Shown piece by piece: positions 6,840 to 14,380 of a DNA stretch of 35,336 nucleotides; positions within the stretch are counted from its first letter, which is position 1, and every line of letters begins with the position of its first letter. This DNA is from Paludibacteraceae bacterium (GTDB lineage Bacteria > Bacteroidota > Bacteroidia > Bacteroidales > Paludibacteraceae): the NCBI GenBank assembly GCA_905233375.1, contig CAJOEJ010000028.1:1-35336 (forward strand), read 5' to 3'. Below the pieces are notes generated by a model. The model had not been told where the DNA came from, did no database searches, and saw only the letters and a list, made by a program, of their open reading frames with translations. The translations under genes and the position numbers were made by a program.

Positions 6840-7381
6840 CAGGGTTCGGGAACTTCTACGGCTTTGCAATCACAATCGCCCCACGCATAGTACATTCCTG
6901 TCAGATACACTTTCGTCGAAGAGGTATTGATGATGCGTATGTAATAGTCGCTTTGCGGAAAGGTGAGATCGATGCCTGATCGGGTATAAGTGCCGCTCAG
7001 CGGTTCGCCCCACTCAACGCCGTCTTTGGACAGATACACTTGTATGTTGTAGTGCGCCTCATCGTTGGGATAATAGGAAACGATCAGATTGTACAGATTG
7101 GGAACCGGTCGGTCGGATACCATCTCGCTCGTGCTGTTGGGCATCATCAGGCAAATGGTGTTAGTTCCGCTAATCTTGACGGTTCCGAATTTTGCCGAAC
7201 CGGAGCATTGGTACGTAAGCAGACTGGTCGCACCGGTCTGGTCGCTGTTGGAGATGATGAGTGTTCCGGCAGCTGGCATGGTCTGGAACGTGTGCGTCAC
7301 ATTTCCCGCCTCAACGCTGTAACTCACAGCGCTGAGAGCGAGAAATGTAAGTACTGTTCTATACCATTTCAGGCGTTTCAT
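6839..7381 (-). CDS. Small secreted protein of unknown function
   Basis: 180 residues. The signal peptide MKRLKWYRTVLTFLALSAVSYSVEA is followed by a beta-rich, Ser/Thr/Tyr-rich region that looks like a jelly-roll or beta-sandwich domain (GTVKISGTN, YNIQVYLSKDGVEWGEP, DYYIRIINTSSTKVYLTG) and a short Cys-containing end (DCDCKAVEVPEP). It lacks the C-terminal tail found on the other secreted proteins here. The ATG touches the stop of the M6 peptidase gene (TAAATG), and its own stop overlaps the next ATG, so the three genes are coupled. It may bind a partner of the protease or a cell-surface glycan; there is no direct evidence for either. Confidence 0.8.
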   Translation of the reverse strand: MKRLKWYRTVLTFLALSAVSYSVEAGNVTHTFQTMPAAGTLIISNSDQTGATSLLTYQCSGSAKFGTVKISGTNTICLMMPNSTSEMVSDRPVPNLYNLIVSYYPNDEAHYNIQVYLSKDGVEWGEPLSGTYTRSGIDLTFPQSDYYIRIINTSSTKVYLTGMYYAWGDCDCKAVEVPEP

Positions 7382-9703
7382 TTATTCGATACGTGTACCC
7401 GTTACGCTGTAAACAGCGTCACCTACGATGAGTACCAACTGACCGTCACGCAGCATTTTGATGCATTGTACGGGCTCACCGTTTACGTGGTCGATATCCG
7501 TTCCGCTTGCGCAAGCCGTGCTGTAATTGCTGTACGATGCTCCGCCTTGACCGCCGATCTCCACATCAAAGTACTCGGTACCGTTCAGGTTGCTGGTAGC
7601 ATAAGCGCCAAAGACGTTATACTCACCTGCGCGGAAAACCAAAGCACGACCGGCATTGGCAGAAGAGTTGACGCGCCATGTGCCTTGGGTGCCGTTCTCT
7701 ACAGACCAGGTCTGGGCAGTGTTGGACAAACTTACGTTGGTCTTCGAACCATTATTCAGATACTTGCCTCCTGTCTGGATCGTAAATCCGCCGGTTACAG
7801 GGGTAAACACAAAGTCGGCAGCTTGAGCTTCGTTGGTAGTAGCTTGCAACTTGTTGTTGGAAACCGTACCGGTAGCGTAATAGGTGGTGCTGCCTGCCTG
7901 GGCGTAGATCTTGAATGTGCCGCCGGTGGTGCCGTCAAAAGTTGCGGCTGCGGCTGCGCCTTCGTCTTCCATATTGGCAAACACAGCGTAGAAGGTCGCT
8001 CCCTCGGCTACGTTGTCACCTGCTTTCGCAAACGTCGGAGCGGTTGTTGGATTGCTGTAGTTCGCCTGGCTGCACCAGCCAACAAACACGCGACCGTCAC
8101 TGCATGCTACCGGATTCTCTTCCGGCAATACCAGCGTACCGGTACTCTGTACCGTTTCAAACGGACGACCGAAAGCAACGAAGTTCACATCGAACGGATC
8201 AACCGATGGCGTTTCGATGTAAGTCAAAGTCACTACTTGGTTCGCTTCAGCGATATTCAACAGCGGTTTACCGCTGATACCGGAATAGGAATACACATTT
8301 GCTGTACCCGGGAAGGTGTTCCATTTGCAGTTATCCGTAGAGCCATCCCAACCGATCTTTGAACCGGAAGCAGAAACAATCGTGTAATAGGGGTCATTCG
8401 CCGTGTTGTTCGGCTCGTTGTTGGTCCATTTGGTTGCATTGAAGGTCACCTTCCAGATCAACATGCCGTGACCGGTCAAGGGTTCATCCCATCCTACTGC
8501 CTGGCGGTTTTCAATATAATAGCGCAGACCAGCCGTCGTTGGACCGACATAGTTTCCGTTTGAGGTGATCTGATACGCCTGATAATTCTCCGTTCCGTTT
8601 GCATAGAGCGTTACGTTCTGACCTTCATTACCCAAGTTAACGGTAGTATGCCAGCCGAAGAACTCTTTCTCCCACGGGCTGTAGTTAGGCGGGCAGTGAC
8701 CGTCACCGCCGTACGCACCGCCGTCCATTACATCCCAATCGTTAGGAGTAAGACACTGCTCATAGTTGGTACGGTATTTGGTGTCATAGAAATCGGGCAG
8801 ACCCATTACGTGACCGAACTCGTGGCAGAGCGTACCGATACCGCCCAATGAGTTACCGGACAACTCGCTCGACATCGCGTAGTTGTCGATTTTCTTGCCG
8901 CCCAAGGTACGATCAGAATCCCTATAATAATTACCACAATAACCTCCACTACCAGATGACTGCGCGGAAGTTACATCCCAGTTATGCGGCCAGATCGTCT
9001 CGTCCGAACCACCATCTGCCTGACCTTTACCGGCATAGATTACATAGACGAAATCTACATATCCGTCATTGTTAGAGTCATAGTCCGCCCAGTTGATAGT
9101 AAACTGCTCATTGGCGAGACGGCAAGCCTCAACGACAGCTTCTGTAGCATGCTGATCATCGCCTTCCTCGCTACCGTCTGTTCCGTAATAAGCTACATTA
9201 CGGCTCAAGTTCACGGGACCAAACACGTCAAACTGCGGACGGTACGCACCGTTACTCTGATCTGCAAAATACTGACCTGCAGAAGGATAACCTCCATTAA
9301 CGGTACAGTTCAGCGAGTTACACATCTCATCAAACGTAGCATTCGTGTGACTGCTCTGCATGTTCTTGTCGGAGAAATTCGCCAAGATAACGACACCCTT
9401 CGGAGCCAGGTTCGGAGTCGTGCCTACGTCCTTGCGCTGACGGCGGGCAACTGCTTTCGCATGACGCGCTTTCGCTACCTCTGCACTCGGCGCTTCGCCG
9501 ACTTCCACGTACATGCCGTTGATCTCACGGACTTGTTTGCCGTCACGGTTGATCATGTAGTGATAAAACTCGTCACCCATCTGTTGAATTTCGATGGTCG
9601 TGCCATCCGCTTGGGTGCGTGTTTGCCATCCGCGGCGTGCCGGGACAGCAAATAATGTCGTTGCTGCGATGAGCAAAAGACATAATGTTGTGATTTTCCT
9701 CAT
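7382..9703 (-). CDS. Secreted M6 family metalloprotease with C-terminal sorting-type tail
   Basis: 773 residues. Signal peptide MRKITTLCLLLIAATTLFA; prodomain to about residue 95; M6 (immune-inhibitor-A-like) catalytic domain about 100-450 with the zinc motif HEFGHVMGLPD (294-304), the following DFYD and NDWDVMDGG, and a calcium-type loop DYDSNNDGYVD (207-217). An InlB-like module follows (about 505-580, FVGWCS...ATFYAVF), then a further beta domain. The last 25 or so residues (KMLRDGQLVLIVGDAVYSV, ending TRIE) match the tails of three other secreted proteins in the window, so export by a type IX-like route is inferred. It probably digests extracellular protein. It is the first gene of the run down to 6074, with its own promoter at 9741-9771. 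Confidence 0.92.
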   Translation of the reverse strand: MRKITTLCLLLIAATTLFAVPARRGWQTRTQADGTTIEIQQMGDEFYHYMINRDGKQVREINGMYVEVGEAPSAEVAKARHAKAVARRQRKDVGTTPNLAPKGVVILANFSDKNMQSSHTNATFDEMCNSLNCTVNGGYPSAGQYFADQSNGAYRPQFDVFGPVNLSRNVAYYGTDGSEEGDDQHATEAVVEACRLANEQFTINWADYDSNNDGYVDFVYVIYAGKGQADGGSDETIWPHNWDVTSAQSSGSGGYCGNYYRDSDRTLGGKKIDNYAMSSELSGNSLGGIGTLCHEFGHVMGLPDFYDTKYRTNYEQCLTPNDWDVMDGGAYGGDGHCPPNYSPWEKEFFGWHTTVNLGNEGQNVTLYANGTENYQAYQITSNGNYVGPTTAGLRYYIENRQAVGWDEPLTGHGMLIWKVTFNATKWTNNEPNNTANDPYYTIVSASGSKIGWDGSTDNCKWNTFPGTANVYSYSGISGKPLLNIAEANQVVTLTYIETPSVDPFDVNFVAFGRPFETVQSTGTLVLPEENPVACSDGRVFVGWCSQANYSNPTTAPTFAKAGDNVAEGATFYAVFANMEDEGAAAAATFDGTTGGTFKIYAQAGSTTYYATGTVSNNKLQATTNEAQAADFVFTPVTGGFTIQTGGKYLNNGSKTNVSLSNTAQTWSVENGTQGTWRVNSSANAGRALVFRAGEYNVFGAYATSNLNGTEYFDVEIGGQGGASYSNYSTACASGTDIDHVNGEPVQCIKMLRDGQLVLIVGDAVYSVTGTRIE

Positions 9704-9740
9704 TTATGTATAATGTTTTATATTGTGCCAAAAAAGCATG

Positions 9741-9771
9741 CAAAGATACTACAAATATTTGGAATACACAA
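9741..9771 (-). promoter_or_regulatory. Promoter of the M6 peptidase operon
   Basis: On the minus strand TATCTTTG (9741-9748) is the -7 box and TTG (9769-9771) the -33 box, 20 bp apart. The expected start lies about 30 bp before the ATG at 9703. It is back to back with the promoter at 9881-9911. Confidence 0.75.
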
Positions 9772-9880
9772 AACTTTTAAGCGAAAAAAACGTTTTTTCA
9801 TCATTTCTTATCTTTTCTTGTTGTGTCATGTGTAAAAATTGACGTATTTTGCGAAAAAACAATATTTTTCTCCTTATTAC

Positions 9881-9911
9881 TTGCGTATGTGCGCAAAAAG
9901 TAGTACTTTTG
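9881..9911 (+). promoter_or_regulatory. Promoter of the 615-aa secreted protein gene
   Basis: TTG (9881-9883), 20 bp, then TACTTTTG (9904-9911). The -33 region TTGCGTATGTGCG resembles the palindromic TTGCATATATGCAA of other promoters here. The leader is about 70 nt. Confidence 0.8.
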
Positions 9912-9987
9912 TACCCGGTTTGCAAAATAAATATAGCAAAACACCATAAAAACCCAATTATTCATTTAACTTAAAAACACAAAACAC

Positions 9988-11835
9988 ATGAAAAAATTCT
10001 TTACATTTGCAGCTGCCCTTCTGGCAAGCATGAGCCTGATGGCTACAGAGCCGGATTTTGAGTCCTACGATTGGGACAGCCAATCTGCCGCAGAGGCTGT
10101 TGCCGGAGATCATGACGGCATCGTCATCTCGTACGCAGGACTGGGATCCCTTGGAAATGTCAGCGGGCACTGGTACATTAACAACAACCAGAACCTCAAG
10201 TCTTCTGATGCGTCTTGGAAGTATTTTGGTATTGCAGCCGCTTCACAGATTGACTCTATCGCAGTGATGTATTGCCCGAACGACGGTAACGCTACCAATG
10301 TCGCATGGGCTGCATGGGGCGAAGGTGTAACACCTGCTGTTGATATGCTTGCTCATGGCGTGACAGACGGAACGACAGGTTCTAAGTCATGGGACGCTGC
10401 GGTTTGGGAGACCATCGACCTTTCAAGCACCGAGGCTTATACGGTTTATTTGAGCCGTTCTATTCGCGAGTTTAAGGAGAATGATACGAAAGTTTCAAAC
10501 TTCGGTAATGGTAAAACATTCAACATCCTCGGTATCCGCGTTTGGTTGCACGAGACCAAGACCATCGTTTCGACGGTAGAGACTCTGACGGCGGTTAAGG
10601 TGAACGGCACCGCTATTTCGGCAGCTGATTTCAGTAATTTGGTACAAGATCGTTATATACAATTGGACGACCAATATATTACCGCTCCGGTTGTTACCTT
10701 CACAAAGCACACCGTTATCACGTACGATGATCAAACCACCCAAGTGAGCGATACGGACATCGAAGTAACCGCAGAATTGGTAGAAGTGAACAATGTATGG
10801 GAGGCAAGCGCTGTTATCGCAAATACGGAATACCGAGTTATCATGCAAAAAGCCGCAAGCTACACCGTTACCTATAAGTTGGCGGATGAAACTGTGTTAG
10901 GCACCGAGGTAGTTGCAGCTGGCGGTTACCCCGCTGAGTATGCACAATACGAGGTAATGCCGCTGGCTACCTTCAACGGTTGGTATGATTCCGACTATCT
11001 CGAGACGGTAGATTTGAGTCAGGTGGTAGTTAATTCGGATATGTCATTCTACGCTGATTTCGATAAGGCTTATGCTGAATCGATTGATTTCGAGGGAATG
11101 GTTATAAATAACGGCAAGAGTTATGATGTTAAGTCTGCTCTGATGGCTAACTTCTACGATTACAAAAATATCGACGCATTGGATTCGCTCAACAACGCTA
11201 AGGGTGCAGCTCGTAACGAACCGTACCTCGGTCTGAAGATCAAGAAACAAGGCGGTTACCTCGCTTGCAACGTTCTGCCGGGTACCACCGTCCGTATCAA
11301 GTTCGGTTATGTTGGTGATCCGGTTTTGGCGATTGCCGGAAGTGACACATTGCGTTTGGTTCCGACCAACAATAAGTTGGCGGATTTGGAGGTTCCCTTT
11401 GCGATTGAGAAACTCGTTAAACTGCAGACGACTTCCGACAAGACGGTTGTTATCAAGCAGATCATGATCGATCAACCGATCGCAACCTGGATGTACCCGA
11501 TCACTTATAACATCGGCGAAGGTGGTACCGTTACCGGTTGGACGATCGCTTTCCCGAATGAGGAAGTTGTAATGGACATCACTTCCAACGAGGGCTTCGC
11601 GCTGAATAACATTACCTATAACGGCACTGCCATGGTTCAGTCTGCTCCGGGTGCTCCGATTAGTTTTGTCATGCCGGCAGAAGATGTAACCGTTCAGGCT
11701 GTCTTTGGCGATGTGCTGACTGCAATAGAGAACACCAACGCCGATAACCATGCCGTAAAGCGCATCGTGAACGGCAAACTCCTCATCGAGAAGAACGGCG
11801 TGTTCTACAACGTGCTCGGAACAGAGGTGAAGTAA
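9988..11835 (+). CDS. Secreted protein with InlB-like repeats and sorting-type tail
   Basis: 615 residues. Signal peptide MKKFFTFAAALLASMSLMA; an N-terminal beta domain (about 20-190) of unknown type; an InlB-like repeat near residues 290-355 (YTVTYKLADETVLG, then FNGWYDSDYLETVDL and MSFYADF); and a second, divergent repeat near 505-575 (ITYNIGEGGTVTGW, then SFVMPAEDVTVQAVF). The end AVKRIVNGKLLIEKNGVF...LGTEVK matches the tail of the M6 peptidase. Such proteins are exported and attached to or released from the cell surface; binding of a host or dietary glycan or protein is possible but unproven. It is divergent from the M6 gene, with its own promoter at 9881-9911 and a terminator 31 bp after the stop. 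Confidence 0.85.
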   Translation: MKKFFTFAAALLASMSLMATEPDFESYDWDSQSAAEAVAGDHDGIVISYAGLGSLGNVSGHWYINNNQNLKSSDASWKYFGIAAASQIDSIAVMYCPNDGNATNVAWAAWGEGVTPAVDMLAHGVTDGTTGSKSWDAAVWETIDLSSTEAYTVYLSRSIREFKENDTKVSNFGNGKTFNILGIRVWLHETKTIVSTVETLTAVKVNGTAISAADFSNLVQDRYIQLDDQYITAPVVTFTKHTVITYDDQTTQVSDTDIEVTAELVEVNNVWEASAVIANTEYRVIMQKAASYTVTYKLADETVLGTEVVAAGGYPAEYAQYEVMPLATFNGWYDSDYLETVDLSQVVVNSDMSFYADFDKAYAESIDFEGMVINNGKSYDVKSALMANFYDYKNIDALDSLNNAKGAARNEPYLGLKIKKQGGYLACNVLPGTTVRIKFGYVGDPVLAIAGSDTLRLVPTNNKLADLEVPFAIEKLVKLQTTSDKTVVIKQIMIDQPIATWMYPITYNIGEGGTVTGWTIAFPNEEVVMDITSNEGFALNNITYNGTAMVQSAPGAPISFVMPAEDVTVQAVFGDVLTAIENTNADNHAVKRIVNGKLLIEKNGVFYNVLGTEVK

Positions 11836-11866
11836 AGTACAAAGGGACAAAGTACAATGTACAAAG
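11836..11866. repeat. GTACAAAGGGACAA microrepeat
   Basis: AGTACAAAGGGACAAAGTAC and then AATGTACAAAG directly follow the stop codon at 11835 and precede the terminator. Same family as 636-680. Confidence 0.7.
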
Positions 11867-11893
11867 AAAAATCGCTCCAAGAGGGCGATTTTT
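11867..11893 (+). terminator. Rho-independent terminator
   Basis: AAAAATCGC (11867-11875) pairs perfectly with GCGATTTTT (11885-11893); the T run is part of the stem. It ends the 615-aa secreted protein gene. Confidence 0.85.
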
Positions 11894-11929
11894 CCTTTGT
11901 ATGTAGGCATTGAAATCTCTCTTTGTTCG

Positions 11930-11951
11930 TTGTCCCACCTCGGCGGGACAA
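11930..11951. other. Inverted repeat between the terminator and the rfbC promoter
   Basis: TTGTCCC (11930-11936) pairs with GGGACAA (11945-11951) around ACCTCGGC. The gap 11894-12025 otherwise holds nothing recognisable. Confidence 0.45.
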
Positions 11952-12025
11952 TAGACAAAACCGTTTATGTGGCGGGAAAAAATCCGGCGAGATGGATACT
12001 ATAATGATCAAATCGATTTTTTTAT

Positions 12026-12056
12026 TTGCATATGTCAAAAAAAAGTTGTACCTTTG
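12026..12056 (+). promoter_or_regulatory. rfbC-rfbD promoter
   Basis: TTG (12026-12028, within TTGCATATG), 20 bp, then TACCTTTG (12049-12056). The leader is about 65 nt. Confidence 0.85.
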
Positions 12057-12127
12057 CAGCCGATTTTTAATCAAGTGCCCTATGGCACGGGAAAAAAGAG
12101 CCGGTTTAGCGATTTTGATTGAACGAT

Positions 12128-12676
12128 ATGAATATTCTCAAAACACCGATCGAGGGATTACTCGTGATTGAGCCGCAGGTGTACAAAGACGCACGCGGAT
12201 ATTTCGTAGAAACGTATAACGAGCAGCGTTACCGCGAGGCGGGTATTGACACCGTTTTTGTGCAGGATAACCAGTCCTGTTCGTCGTACGGCGTGGTACG
12301 CGGTTTGCATTTCCAGCGTCCTCCGTACAGTCAGGCGAAGCTCGTCTGCTGCACCGTGGGACGGGTGTTGGACGTAGCGGTCGATCTGCGCAAGGACAGC
12401 CCCACGTTCGGGCATTGGTACGGCGTCGAGCTGAGCGAGGACAACAAACGGCAGTTCTTTATCCCGCGCGGTTTTGCGCACGGTTTCTCGGTATTGAGCA
12501 ATCAGGCGATCTTCACCTATAAGTGCGACAACCTCTACCATCCCGAGGCGGACGGCGGTATATTGCTCAACGACCCCGATTTAGCGATCGACTGGAAGGT
12601 GCCCGAGGATCTGCGTATCATCAGCGCCAAAGACACCAAACATCCGACTTTGAAGGAACTGGACAACCCGTTTTGA
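12128..12676 (+). CDS. rfbC: dTDP-4-dehydrorhamnose 3,5-epimerase
   Basis: 182 residues with the RmlC signatures: DARGYFVETYN, FVQDNQSCSSYGVVRGLHFQ with the catalytic-type His in GLHFQ, FFIPRGFAHGFSVLS and YKCDNLYHPEADGGI. It makes dTDP-4-keto-rhamnose from the 4-keto-6-deoxyglucose nucleotide for surface polysaccharide synthesis in the cytoplasm. The ATG at 12128 is preferred to a TTG at 12119 because MNILKTPIEGLLVIEP is the usual start. rfbD follows after 42 bp made up of a microrepeat. rfbA and rfbB, often clustered with these genes, are not in the window. Confidence 0.95.
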   Translation: MNILKTPIEGLLVIEPQVYKDARGYFVETYNEQRYREAGIDTVFVQDNQSCSSYGVVRGLHFQRPPYSQAKLVCCTVGRVLDVAVDLRKDSPTFGHWYGVELSEDNKRQFFIPRGFAHGFSVLSNQAIFTYKCDNLYHPEADGGILLNDPDLAIDWKVPEDLRIISAKDTKHPTLKELDNPF

Positions 12677-12718
12677 TTGGAGATTGAATATTGAAAATTG
12701 AAGATTGGAGATTGAAAA
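12677..12718. repeat. ATTGAA/GATTGG microrepeat filling the rfbC-rfbD gap
   Basis: Units of the type TTGGAGATTGAATATTGAAA and TTGAAGATTGGAGATTGAAA occupy the whole space between the rfbC stop and the rfbD ATG, including the position of any ribosome-binding site. Confidence 0.75.
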
Positions 12719-13540
12719 ATGAATATACTTGTAACAGGAGCAAACGGACAATTGGGTAACGAGATGCGTGTGCTGAGCGCGCAACACCCCAAGCATCACT
12801 ATTTCTTTACCGACGTGGTGGCGTCGGAGGGCGTGTATGTGCTGGATATCACCGACCGCAAAGCGGTATCGGCGTTCGTTGCGAACAATGCGGTTGATTT
12901 GATTGTTAACTGCGCCGCTTATACGAATGTGGACAAAGCCGAAGAGGACGAAGCTACTGCGCTGAAAATCAATGCCGATGCGCTTTCCGTATTGGGTAGC
13001 CAGGGAATTCGTGTTATTCATATCAGCACCGATTATGTGTTCTCCGGCGAGGGGTGTATCGGACGGACCAAGTACGAAGGGGAGAAACTGCTGCTCGCCG
13101 AGTGCCCCGATGCCGTCATCCTGCGTACCGCCTGGCTCTATTCGTCGTTCGGCAACAATTTCGTCAAGACGATGATCCGGCTCGGTCACGACAAGGACTC
13201 CCTCGGCGTGGTGTTCGACCAGATCGGTACACCGACCTACGCCGCCGACCTCGCTTGGGCGATATTTACCGTGATCGAGTATCATGTATGGCGTCCGGGA
13301 ATCTACCATTTCACCAACGAGGGCGTGTGCTCATGGTACGATTTCACCCTCGCTATCCACGAGTTGGCGGGGATCACCAGATGCCAGGTTCATCCGATTT
13401 TATCGGAAGAATATCAATACAAGACCCCGCGTCCCCATTACAGCGTGCTCGACAAATCGAAGTTCAAAAAAACCTTCGGCGTGGACATCCCCCATTGGAT
13501 GGACGGACTGAGACGGTGTATGACCCTGTTGTCAAAATAA
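12719..13540 (+). CDS. rfbD: dTDP-4-dehydrorhamnose reductase
   Basis: 273 residues, an extended short-chain dehydrogenase. The NAD(P)-binding motif GANGQLG lies at residues 7-13; NCAAYTNVDKAEED, STDYVFSG and the catalytic-type Tyr-x3-Lys in TKYEGEK are all present; the C-terminal half binds the sugar nucleotide (GTPTYAADLA, HYSVLDKSKF). It carries out the last step of dTDP-L-rhamnose synthesis after RfbC. It is in an operon with rfbC and is followed after 9 bp by the DUF2461 gene. Translation must start from sequence supplied by the upstream microrepeat. Confidence 0.95.
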   Translation: MNILVTGANGQLGNEMRVLSAQHPKHHYFFTDVVASEGVYVLDITDRKAVSAFVANNAVDLIVNCAAYTNVDKAEEDEATALKINADALSVLGSQGIRVIHISTDYVFSGEGCIGRTKYEGEKLLLAECPDAVILRTAWLYSSFGNNFVKTMIRLGHDKDSLGVVFDQIGTPTYAADLAWAIFTVIEYHVWRPGIYHFTNEGVCSWYDFTLAIHELAGITRCQVHPILSEEYQYKTPRPHYSVLDKSKFKKTFGVDIPHWMDGLRRCMTLLSK

Positions 13541-13549
13541 GGGCTGGCG

Positions 13550-14260
13550 ATGAAAGAGATACTGGATTTCCTGACTGAGTTGTCGGCGAATAACAACCGC
13601 GAGTGGTTCGCCGAGAACAAGGAGTGGTACCGCCGGTGCTACGCACGCTTCGTCGAGTTCTCCGCCGAGTATATCACGCGCCTGTCGGAACTCGACCCCT
13701 CGCTGGCGGAACTGCAACCCAAGGACTGTATCTGGCGCATCTACCGCGATGTGCGGTTCAGCCATGACAAACGTCCGTACAAAGAGTGGTTCGGCGTGTT
13801 CCCCGCCGCAGGTGTGCCGGGTCAGTCCAAGACGTGGGGCAAGCACTCCATGCGTGGCGGGTACTACGTACATATCCAGCCCGGGCAATGCATGTTTGCC
13901 GGCGGTATATGGGATCCGGGCAAGGAACTGCTGACGGCATTGCGCAAAGAGATAGAAGCCAACTACGAAGAGGTGGAGCAGATCATGGGAACGCCGCAGT
14001 GGAAACGCTACTTCGACCAGGATTTTGACACGATGTGGGGCGGGCTGAAGAAAGTGCCTGCCGGTTTTGACCCGGAGTTCAAGCACGCGGACTGGCTCAA
14101 ACACAAAGTCTATACATTCAGTACGATGCTGACCGACGAGGAGGTAAGTTCTCCCGGTTTCATCGGGAAAATAATGGATATAGCAACGGTTGCAAAACCG
14201 ATGAACGATTTCCTCAACTACACCTTCGAGGAGTACGGGGAATTTCCGTCGCGGTGCTAA
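13550..14260 (+). CDS. DUF2461 family protein
   Basis: 236 residues matching the DUF2461/TIGR02453 family: start MKEILDFLTELSANNNREWF, IYRDVRFSHDKRPYKEWFGV, a GGYYVHIQPGQCMFAGGIW core and LKHADWLK-like ends (FKHADWLKHKVYTF). The family is widespread in Bacteroidetes and its biochemical function is unknown. No signal peptide, so probably cytoplasmic. It starts 9 bp after rfbD, so it is probably the third gene of that operon; the link to rhamnose is positional only. It is followed by tRNA-Arg. Confidence 0.88.
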   Translation: MKEILDFLTELSANNNREWFAENKEWYRRCYARFVEFSAEYITRLSELDPSLAELQPKDCIWRIYRDVRFSHDKRPYKEWFGVFPAAGVPGQSKTWGKHSMRGGYYVHIQPGQCMFAGGIWDPGKELLTALRKEIEANYEEVEQIMGTPQWKRYFDQDFDTMWGGLKKVPAGFDPEFKHADWLKHKVYTFSTMLTDEEVSSPGFIGKIMDIATVAKPMNDFLNYTFEEYGEFPSRC

Positions 14261-14267
14261 AAATATT

Positions 14268-14339
14268 GGTCCCATAGTTCAACGGATAGAATACGAGTTT
14301 CCTAAACTTTAGATCCGAGTTCGATTCTCGGTGGGACTA
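14268..14339 (+). tRNA. tRNA-Arg (anticodon CCT)
   Basis: A full cloverleaf: acceptor GGTCCCA (14268-14274) with TGGGACT (14332-14338), D arm GTTC/GAAT, anticodon loop TTCCTAA with CCT at 14301-14303, T arm CCGAG-TTCGATT-CTCGG, discriminator A14339. The 3' CCA is not encoded. The base pair at the top of the anticodon stem (27-43) is a C-U mismatch and the next is G-U, a slightly weak stem. It reads AGG codons. Confidence 0.93.
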
Positions 14340-14380
14340 CAAAACATAATATATCCGGGTTATCTCTCCGTGAGACTTTC

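Noticed and set aside
6074..7381. A classical lasso-peptide or PQQ-type peptide cluster
   Set aside because: No asparagine-synthetase-like cyclase, radical SAM enzyme, B2-type protease or short precursor gene lies in the run; only the PqqD-like and S24/S26-like proteins recall such systems.
7040..8362. A 440-aa open frame on the plus strand opposite the M6 protease and the small secreted protein
   Set aside because: It crosses two well-supported minus-strand genes, has no start signal and no domain.
11044..11958. A 304-aa minus-strand frame opposite the 615-aa secreted protein
   Set aside because: It begins in the intergenic inverted repeat, crosses the terminator and repeat, and has low-complexity content; it is a shadow.
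12128..14260. A complete dTDP-rhamnose or capsule cluster
   Set aside because: Only rfbC and rfbD are present; no rfbA, rfbB, glycosyltransferase or flippase genes adjoin.
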